Shown here: positions 6,711 to 12,118 of the stretch, one piece after another | Numbering within the stretch: the first letter of the stretch is position 1 | How the letters are laid out: each line of letters opens with the position of its first letter | Assembly (NCBI GenBank): GCA_015657535.1 | Contig: JADHZB010000042.1 | Coordinates: 1-12,118, forward strand | Length of the DNA: 12,118 bases | Direction of reading: 5' to 3' | Source: Nephromyces sp. MM_2019 | Taxonomy: Eukaryota; Apicomplexa; Aconoidasida; Nephromycida | The notes under the pieces: generated by a model | What the model saw: the letters and a program-made list of their open reading frames with translations, nothing else | The model's database searches: none | Told to the model about the DNA's origin: nothing | Made by a program: the position numbers and the translations under genes

Positions 6711-9700
6711 GTAAGTGTGTGGAATATCTTTGACGATTCTTCTGCTTAGTGAATCCCGAGAATTGCATTAAAACTTGCGCAAACGTGTGCATATCTCAAA
6801 TGCTTTGTTACTTGACAGAAAATAGTTATTTTTATGAGTTTAAGTATGACTTTATATGTATGAAGGAGAAACGGAGGGGTTGGTATACTTTTCGATGAAG
6901 AACGTTGGGTTCCATGCAAAATTGGTGTGTGTGCAAGAAACTTTTCTGCGAGTTGGTGTTTGAAATCTTCATTCAAATTGAAGGGTGTAATAGCGAGAGC
7001 TTGTCTATGCTCACCTCTTTTGATTCGCAATATATCACTGAGATTCTCAATTTTTGGGGTCTTTTTGGATGATTTTGGGGTTTTTTTTGGATGATTTTTG
7101 GAGTTGCTGCTCAAGTTTTTGAGGTTTTTTGAAATTTTCCTGTTTTTTTTTTGAGACTTCTCGTAACTTCTCTTCTTCCTCTTTTTTTTCTCTACTTTTT
7201 CCTCTTCTTCCTCTTCCTCTTCATTTTTCGTCAGTTTCCCACATATTTGTACTTATTTTATAGGTTTATGCAGCATTTGCATCATCCTCATCTAGTCATA
7301 ACCCCCTCAGTTTCTCAGCAGAAAAGCTTTAAATCTCGTAATTTTCACGGGAACTACCGGCAAAAACTTGAAGATTTAACTGAAGATTTCAAGTCTGAAA
7401 GTGAGCTAATACGATTCGCTGAAGATGACGGCGAGCTGTCATCTTTACGAGGCTTTCAAGCTTCTCTTTTAGAGATGGATAGAAGAGCTGAGGCATTACA
7501 GGTGGAGCCATGCATGTGTGTGTATGTGGATGTGTGCCTGGGGGTATGTAGGTGTGTGGGCTCGCGGGGATTGTGTGGTGTGTCGGAGGGCGTTGTGTTG
7601 TGTGAGAGTAATATTATTTGTGTGGTTTTTTATGCTTTCTGTATTGTCATTTAGTATGTGTGGAGGATGCAATATGCGTTCGGGTTGTATAGTGTGAGTA
7701 TGTGGCATATCTGTAAAGCTTGGTTTGAGTACGTACAGTGTAATGTGTGTGTGTGTGTGTGAGGTTGGATTTGATCTGGGCTGTTAGCTATGTGCGGTTG
7801 TTAATGTATATGTGACTGTCCCTTTTACTGTGCTTGTAATACAAAGAGAATACCGGCGTAACACACACACATCTGAGAAAATCGGCTTGTGTGTGTGTGT
7901 GCCACCACCTCGTATATCAGTTTGATAGTGTGTACTGAACTATAGAAAGGAGGCCCTGTGTGCTGCAGATATTGCCACCTTACCACTTCCTTGCATAGTT
8001 AAGCTTTCACACACATTAGCATGCTCAACGCACTTATAGACTATCACATACTAGCATGCTCCAAACACTACTAAACGCTTGCACACACTAGCATGCTGCA
8101 CACACTGATAGACTATCACACACCCACTGGCACCTGATTTAGAAGTCTCTCATCAGCTTCTCCCTGAGTTCCATCATGCCTGCAGTATGAGCTTGCGCTT
8201 CACTGCGTGGAATCGCCTTCGGCCTGCATTGTGGAAATCCGAAGTAAGCTACAGGTTGTGTGTGACGACGCGTTGAATTGTGTGATGTATTGTATTTTGT
8301 GGTGTGTGCGTCTATATGGTGTGTGCTGGGGTGTCCACTGTAGTATGTTTTGTGGTGTGAGCTATGTTGGGCGTGTGTGTGTTGCATTCATGTGTGTGTA
8401 TCTCCCCTATATTTGTATATGTCACGTCACTGAGTGTGCATATCACATCAGTGTGTGTGTATATCGCATCATTCTTTGCATATCAAACACCCCTTCTTTA
8501 CTATGTACTTCTGTGTGTGTGTCTGATGTATCTTCTACGATATCTCAGTGTATGCCTATAGTTAAGCCTTGGCAGGCTGAAAATCCTTAATGTAAGGCAG
8601 TTCTTCATTTTTCCTCTTCTCATGTGTGTGCAGGTGGTGCAGGAGGCAGAGATAGTATGGATTTCGTAGAAATCCTCTTCAAGATGTACAGTAGCTGGGC
8701 AGGCTTGTCAGGCCATTCTTTAGGTACAAAATAGCCTGATAGTATATCCTCTTGTCTGTGTGTGTGTTGAAGCTTTCTGTAGGCAGTTGGATGGATAATT
8801 GTAGTGGTGTGTGTGCGTGGATTTCGTGAACTTATAGTTGGGGAGGTTTAGGAGAGTGAAAAGGGAGTGTCGGTATTTTGGTGTGTAGCTGTGTTTGTGT
8901 TGGTGTGCATAAGAGTTGGTGTGTGTGTGTGTGTGTGTCTAATGTTAAGCATCCTAGCTGCTTTTAGTTACTGTGGGCTCTACCCCCGGAGCTGATGAAG
9001 GCTACAAGTCTATAAGCTTTCGGATGGAAGGAAAAGGCGTTTATCGTATCATGAAGCATGAGGTGGGGACTCATAGGTTAGTGTGTGTGTGCTAGCATGT
9101 TTACTTTGTGTGTTTGTGTGCGTGTGTGTATGCATTATTCTGTGTATCTGTATGCGCGTGCGATTGTATGTGCATGCCAGTTCTTTTGTGTGCATAAGTG
9201 TTCTTGTGTATGTATATGCATTTATATGTATATTAACGTGTTGGTGTGCTGCGTGTGTGTGTCACTATACTAGTATATGCTTATCTGGAGGTCAGAAAGA
9301 TAGTATGAGCGTCTGTTTTTGTGTGTGCGGGATTGCGTATGTGTGTGTGTTTGTGTACGCATGTTCTGCTGACTCTATCGCTCTGTTACGTCAGATTGAT
9401 AAGGATATCAACGTTTGGTAGGAATCTAAAGAGGCAAACTTCATTCGCTTCCCTTAACGTCTTCACCAGCGAAGATGAAGCGGAAGATGCTCATCTAAAA
9501 GGATCTGGGGAGATGAATTTTTCGGTAAGATCATGCGTGTGTCTGTGTGTGTGTGTGTTGTGCGTGGGTTAGCTAGTATGTGTGTGCGCATGTGCATGGG
9601 GTAGCTAGTATGTGTGCTTGATTGCGTGCTAGCCAGTATTTTGTATGTGTGTTAGCTAGTATGTCTGTTGGACTGTATTTCAGCTAGTATCTGTATTAAT

Positions 9701-11881
9701 CAGCCTACTTTTCTATGCTATCTTGTGTGCCTGTGTGTGTTTTTACTCTATAGGACTAGTTGCTAGTGTTTATCTGTGTGTTAGCTAATTTTTTAGTGAT
9801 ATAGCGTTCTCTGAATTAATACACGGTTGATTAGATGGGCATGTGTGCATCTCTGCTCATCGTAGCATCGCCTTATCTTCATCTTCTCCATGTAGTTACA
9901 CCTCTGCACACTCACATCAATTCTATTTCAGAGCTCAGATCTGAAGGTAGAATACATGCGGGCCTCAGGTCCAGGAGGCCAGAGCGTTAACAAGTCAGAG
10001 GTATGTGTGTGAGTAGGAGTGTGTATGTGTGCGTGGAAGTGGGTGTGTGTGCATGGGAGTGTATGTGTGTAGATCTATGTATGCCCCTGAGCGTGTGTGT
10101 GCGGTTGTGTATTTACCCCTATGGGTGCGTGTGGTTGCATATATGCCTCTGTTTTTTGCGTGTCCCCTGACCCCTGTGTCTGTGTGTGTGTAGACCTGTG
10201 TTTACGTATCTATATGCCCCCCTTGTGTATGTCCCTCTATCTTTGTATCTGTGTGCGATTACATTGCAGCACGTGTACGTGGCTCTACAAGCAGCAATTC
10301 CTGTGAACCCTGGTTTCTAGGTTATTCCGTGTGTGACTCTACAGTTTTGACTACGCTGTGTGTGCGTCTCTATGACCCCCAATACTGCATCCCTACGTGT
10401 CATCAGCTCACCCCCCATCTACATCATCTGTGTGTGTGTTTGCCTTTTGCAGACTGCCGTGCGCATTACACATCTTCCTTCCGGACTTAGCACACACTGC
10501 CAGAAGCTCTCTTCACAGCTGGAAAATCACAGGTTACGCCATTTGCTGCTCGTAGCTGCAATAGTACAGTGTAGCACACACGAGTTTATCTAGGCTTCGT
10601 GTGTATGTGAGTGTGTGTGCTTCACAGAATATTTAGCAGCCTCTACACACTCTGTATACATGTAAACTCACTATGAACACACTACTCTATACTCATGTTT
10701 CAAGAGCTTGAAAATGAGATGCCACGATTGTAGTGTACATACACCCCTCGAGATATGGTAGCTAGGAATCTAGGGAGCAGAGCAGGTAAAAGAGGGACAG
10801 GAAGAGGTACAAGAAGACTTAACAAGAAGACGGAGAAGAGTAGGAGATGGAGACGAGAAAAAAGACGGAGATTTTGGCAAGAAGATGATGAAAATGACAG
10901 ACAAAAAACAAGAAGACGGAGAAGAAAGGAGTGAAAAGGAGAAGAGGAAGAAGACTGAGAAGGAGAGAAAACCAGAGAAGATGCGACAGATGCGAGAAAA
11001 TCAACGGAGAAGCCCAAAAGTTTGCGATTTGTTTAGCGGTAGGCTTCATCCGCCTAGCCTTCCGTAGTGGTGTGTGTTCCAACAAAGAGGCTTAGTTGGG
11101 ATCTTTGCGCTCCTCCCGGGCTTAAAACTACTGCTGCTATTCTCCCTGATGCTTCTTCATCCCAGAAATGTTTTCTCCTCATTATGAATATGCATATAAC
11201 GCCTGCATTTGCTTCGTCTCATCCTCTTCATCTTAATCTCCTTTTCATGTTCGTTATCTTCTCTTCATCTCAGACTTGCTATGAAGTTTCTGGAGGCAGA
11301 ACTGATGAAGAGGAAGCTGAAGGAGGCGAAAGCTCAGCATCTCATTGAGAAGGTGATTAGCAGAGAAAGCAGTACATTTGGCTATCAAATAAGAACGTAC
11401 TGCCGTCATTCCACACACTATGTGAAGGATCATCGCACGAAGGTAAGCAAAAGACTAGCGAAAACTGTAGTGTATATACACTCAGTGGTTGGAGGGAGTA
11501 TTAGCTCTTATACCTTCTGTTGGGAATGCTCAAAGTGTGTGTTTGTGAGCTTATCGAGGGGTGGTGGAGGTTTTTTGTTCGCTGAGGGGTTGAGGTGGTT
11601 TTTCCTTCGCTTACTAAGGGAGTGTGGTGGGGCTTTCACCAAGGAGGCAGTGTACGTGCACGGCGGACACTAGGCATATGTGTAAGGGAAAGTTATCAGC
11701 ATCAAACCTGCCATGCAGTACTGGTAGATTGGCGTATTCAGAGATTCCGCACACACCCACGGATGCCCGTGAAGGCATTAATCAGGCTCTTTGCGGTCGC
11801 ATATATATCGAGTTTGCTCACACACACACACACACGCTTGCACTCAATTGCATATCAACCCATGCTCACGCACTTAAGCAT
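6577..11881 (+). CDS. prfB: Organelle-type class I peptide chain release factor, RF2-like (ten exons, spliced)
   Basis: Release factors of this class read stop codons in bacterial-type ribosomes and hydrolyse peptidyl-tRNA; in a eukaryote they act in plastids or mitochondria. Exons at 6577-6710, 7264-7501, 8186-8243, 8634-8723, 8968-9076, 9395-9524, 9932-10000, 10453-10532 and 11274-11442 join into 359 codons with every phase matching. A tenth exon starts at 11744. Family marks in order: VEIRSGAGGRDSMDF (RF2 usually GAGG-TEAQDWA), ADEGYKSISFRMEGKG, HEVGTHRLIRIS, QTSFASLNVF, SGPGGQSVNKSE with the catalytic GGQ at residues 268-270, AVRITHLPSGL, and YQIRTYC with YVKDHRT, which favours RF2 over RF1. 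The stop-codon tripeptide SPF is STF (215-217), and the following His is Gln. The gene symbol names the bacterial homologue. The exact start, the targeting peptide and the 3' end are uncertain. Confidence 0.9.
6578..6587. repeat. Palindrome copy 9 (TGTACGTACT)
   Basis: One arm base is off. It overlaps the proposed start codon of the release factor. Confidence 0.6.
6711..7263 (+). other. Release factor intron 1
   Basis: GTAAGT donor and TTATTTTATAG acceptor after a strong pyrimidine tract (7160-7230). A 122-codon open frame on the minus strand (6746-7114) lies inside it and resembles nothing known to me. Confidence 0.65.
7264..7501 (+). CDS. prfB: Release factor exon 2 (domain 1)
   Basis: After AA|G gives Lys, it encodes KFMQHLHHPHL, YRQKLEDLTEDFKSESEL and LLEMDRRAEALQ. 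This matches the helical RF2 domain 1 in position and in its charged, Leu-spaced pattern. The family's usual P-x-FW motif is not seen. Donor CAG|GTGGAG. Confidence 0.8.
7728..7737. repeat. Palindrome copy 10 (AGTACGTACA)
   Basis: One arm base is off. It lies in intron 2, next to a TG run. Confidence 0.55.
8017..8125. repeat. 72-base tandem repeat with TAGCATGCT starts
   Basis: TAGCATGCT occurs at 8017, 8052 and 8089, and TAGACTATCACA at 8037 and 8109. Both pairs are 72 bases apart, giving one full unit plus a partial second unit and an internal half-unit copy. Confidence 0.75.
8186..8243 (+). CDS. prfB: Release factor exon 3
   Basis: Encodes YELALHCVESPSACIVEIR plus one base. It aligns with the RF2 stretch just before the GAGG motif (pattern AILEI-AGAGG). 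CTGCAG acceptor and GTAAGC donor. An in-frame TGA upstream of the acceptor fixes the boundary. Confidence 0.85.
8244..8633 (+). other. Release factor intron 3
   Basis: TG-rich along most of its length, with a pyrimidine tract and GTGTGTGCAG acceptor. Confidence 0.8.
8634..8723 (+). CDS. prfB: Release factor exon 4 (GAGG motif)
   Basis: Encodes the second half of SGAGGRDSMDFVEILFKMYS and then SWAGLSGHSL. This is the conserved RF segment GAGG-x-EAxxW-AExLxRMY-xW, with Asp and Ser where RF2 usually has Glu-Ala. Donor G|GTACAA. Confidence 0.9.
8724..8967 (+). other. Release factor intron 4
   Basis: The shortest intron (244 bases), with a pure TG run at about 8919-8938 and CTTTTAG acceptor. Confidence 0.8.
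8968..9076 (+). CDS. prfB: Release factor exon 5
   Basis: Encodes VTVGSTPGADEGYKSISFRM, then EGKGVYRIMKHEVGTH. It matches the RF2 pattern G-D-EAGIKS-T-I-G-AYG-L-E-GVHRL. Donor AG|GTTAGT splits an Arg codon. Confidence 0.9.
9077..9394 (+). other. Release factor intron 5
   Basis: Very TG-rich from the donor onward. The acceptor GTTACGTCAG has a weak pyrimidine tract. No palindrome copy. Confidence 0.8.
9395..9524 (+). CDS. prfB: Release factor exon 6 (stop-codon recognition loop)
   Basis: Encodes RLIRISTFGRNLKRQTSFAS, LNVFTSEDEAEDAHLKG and SGEMNFS. In RF2 this part carries SPF and R-R-H-T-S-F, which contact the second and third stop-codon bases. Here they read STF and K-R-Q-T-S-F. Donor TCG|GTAAGA. 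Confidence 0.9.
9525..9931 (+). other. Release factor intron 6
   Basis: Begins with TG repeats, continues with the TAGCTAGTATG repeat and ends at TTCTATTTCAG. Confidence 0.8.
9570..9691. repeat. Degenerate repeat TAGCTAGTATGTGTG, five copies
   Basis: Copies start at 9570, 9602, 9630, 9653 and about 9681, with spacings of 23 to 32 bases. The third and fifth are mutated (TAGCCAGTATT, CAGCTAGTATC). All lie in intron 6. Confidence 0.75.
9932..10000 (+). CDS. prfB: Release factor exon 7 (GGQ catalytic loop)
   Basis: Encodes SSDLKVEYMRASGPGGQSVN followed by KSE. GGQ (9974-9982) is the universal peptidyl-tRNA hydrolysis motif; the Gln is methylated in bacteria. SGPGGQSVNK replaces the usual SGAGGQHVNK and still looks competent. 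TTTCAG acceptor and GTATGT donor, both in phase 0. Confidence 0.95.
10001..10452 (+). other. Release factor intron 7
   Basis: TG-rich first half, CTCT and CCCC patches in the second half, acceptor CCTTTTGCAG. No other element recognised. Confidence 0.8.
10453..10532 (+). CDS. prfB: Release factor exon 8
   Basis: Encodes TAVRITHLPSGLSTHCQKLS, then SQLENH. It matches the family strand after GGQ (AVRITH-PTG-x-x-CQ-x-RSQ-x-N). The usual RSQHKN is SSQLEN. Donor AG|GTTACG splits an Arg codon. Confidence 0.92.
10732..10745. repeat. Palindrome copy 11 (AGTGTACATACACC)
   Basis: Central CA variant with core at 10734-10743, inside intron 8. Confidence 0.8.
10772..11010. repeat. Polypurine tract inside intron 8
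   Basis: The plus strand is almost entirely A and G (AAGAAGACGGAGAAGA-type units). One frame is open for about 97 codons to a TAG at 11065 and would encode a Lys/Glu/Arg-rich chain. It is not part of the conserved release factor. Confidence 0.65.
11274..11442 (+). CDS. prfB: Release factor exon 9
   Basis: Encodes RLAMKFLEAELMKRKLKEAK, then AQHLIEK and a part with FGYQIRTYC and HYVKDHRTK. It matches the long RF helix A-x-x-x-L-x-A-x-L and the RF2 C-terminal pattern QIRSYV...VKDHRT. CAG acceptor and GTAAGC donor. Confidence 0.93.
11469..11482. repeat. Palindrome copy 12 (perfect 14-mer AGTGTATATACACT)
   Basis: Perfect palindrome with central TA, in intron 9. Confidence 0.8.
11649..11662. repeat. 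Palindrome copy 13 (AGTGTACGTGCACG)
   Basis: The right arm carries G for A (TGTACGTGCA at 11651-11660). Second copy in intron 9. Confidence 0.6.
11744..11881 (+). CDS. prfB: Release factor exon 10 (C-terminus; 3' end uncertain)
   Basis: Read in phase after HRTK, it encodes IPHTPTDAREGINQALCGRI and YIEFA, resembling the RF2 tail T-x-x-x-A-V-L-x-G-x-L-x-x-F-I. It then runs into a CA microsatellite (HTHTHT) and reaches a GTAAGT donor after 11881. An earlier GT at 11812 could also end the exon. The frame stays open to the window edge, so the stop codon is not visible. Confidence 0.6.
11819..11835. repeat. CA microsatellite at the release-factor 3' end
   Basis: Pure CA run directly after the conserved tail; either translated as His-Thr or the beginning of an intron. 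Confidence 0.85.
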
Positions 11882-12034
11882 GTAAGTCTAAACTTTCATA
11901 CGCCCTCTGGAACACACAAACTCATATTATGCATAGTGCTACAGCCGCACACATATAATTACCCATGCATATGCATTAACATGTATGTGCATACCCTTGA
12001 GGGTATAGGTTCACAACGAAAATCATGCTGTTAT

Positions 12035-12118
12035 CTGCTCACACACGCTAGCTTTAGTCTGCTCACACACGCTAGCTTTAGTCTGCTCACACACTCTAGC
12101 TTTAGTCTGCTCACACAC
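12035..12118. repeat. 24-base tandem repeat CTGCTCACACACGCTAGCTTTAGT
   Basis: Three full units (12035-12058, 12059-12082, 12083-12106) and a half unit reach the window edge. Unit 3 differs by CT for GC... at the ACACTCTAGC position. The unit length keeps the reading frame open. The preceding 11882-12034 holds no recognised element. Confidence 0.9.

Larger units (their letters stand above)
7502..8185 (+). other. Release factor intron 2
   Basis: TG-rich in its first 250 bases. It holds palindrome copy 10, TG runs, and a 72-base tandem repeat near the 3' end. CTGCAG acceptor. Confidence 0.75.
10533..11273 (+). other. Release factor intron 8
   Basis: The largest intron (741 bases). It holds palindrome copy 11, a purine-rich tract (10772-11010), then T/C-rich DNA with acceptor CTTCATCTCAG. 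Confidence 0.8.
11443..11743 (+). other. Release factor intron 9
   Basis: Contains palindrome copies 12 and 13. It ends in ATTCAGAG, where two AGs compete. Only the second one keeps the family-like reading frame. Confidence 0.65.

Noticed and set aside
7151..7263. Hydrophobic N-terminal extension in frame with exon 2 (RLLVTSLLPLFFLYFF...), a candidate signal peptide
   Set aside because: It begins with TTG, translates a CTTCTTTTT polypyrimidine tract and ends at a TTTTATAG acceptor. Splicing there joins exon 1 in phase, so it is intron.
6577..8243. Programmed +1 frameshift as in bacterial prfB
   Set aside because: The 5' part of the reading frame is continuous after splicing, with no internal in-frame UGA. 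Gaps are explained by GT-AG introns.
11742..11885. Frame RFRTHPRMPVKALIRLF from the first AG of the CAGAG acceptor
   Set aside because: The second AG keeps phase 0 and gives TDAREGINQALCGRIYIEF, which resembles the RF2 tail. The first does not.
1..12118. CRISPR array, rRNA, tRNA, or insertion sequence
   Set aside because: Repeats lack constant unit and spacer structure. I found no rRNA-like block, no tRNA cloverleaf with a TTCRA loop, and no transposase frame or matching terminal repeats.

Overview
The window looks like nuclear DNA from an intron-rich unicellular eukaryote. The one recognisable gene is cut into about ten short exons by GT-AG introns. Everything else is low-complexity, TG/CA-rich DNA with many mini- and microsatellites. 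An alveolate with a relict or active plastid (coccidian or chromerid-like) would fit an organelle-type release factor in such a genome, but this is inference and the species cannot be fixed from the sequence.

Layout. Positions 19-574 (minus strand) hold the first coding exon of an unidentified Gly/Ser/Pro-rich protein; it ends at a GTAAGT donor and the rest of the gene lies off the left edge. Positions 575 to about 6400 contain no gene I can support. They hold CA- and TG-rich degenerate satellites, several minisatellites, purine and pyrimidine tracts, and copies of a short palindrome. From 6577 to the right edge on the plus strand lies a class I peptide chain release factor of RF2 type. Nine exons join with perfectly matching phases into 359 codons, followed by a C-terminal exon whose 3' limit is unclear.

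The release factor keeps the catalytic GGQ loop but differs from RF2 at the stop-codon reading site. The SPF tripeptide reads STF, and the histidine of the R-x-H-T-S-F stretch that follows is a glutamine. The protein is probably imported into a plastid or mitochondrion, with altered or weakened UGA decoding as a testable idea.

The second notable item is a dispersed palindrome with core TGTACGTACA. Thirteen copies or near-copies are spread over the window in intergenic DNA, introns and one coding exon. Most variation is in the central CG dinucleotide (CG, CA, TG, TA). The copies do not belong to a longer repeat. They look like a genome-wide short element, either a protein-binding site or a self-spreading oligonucleotide.
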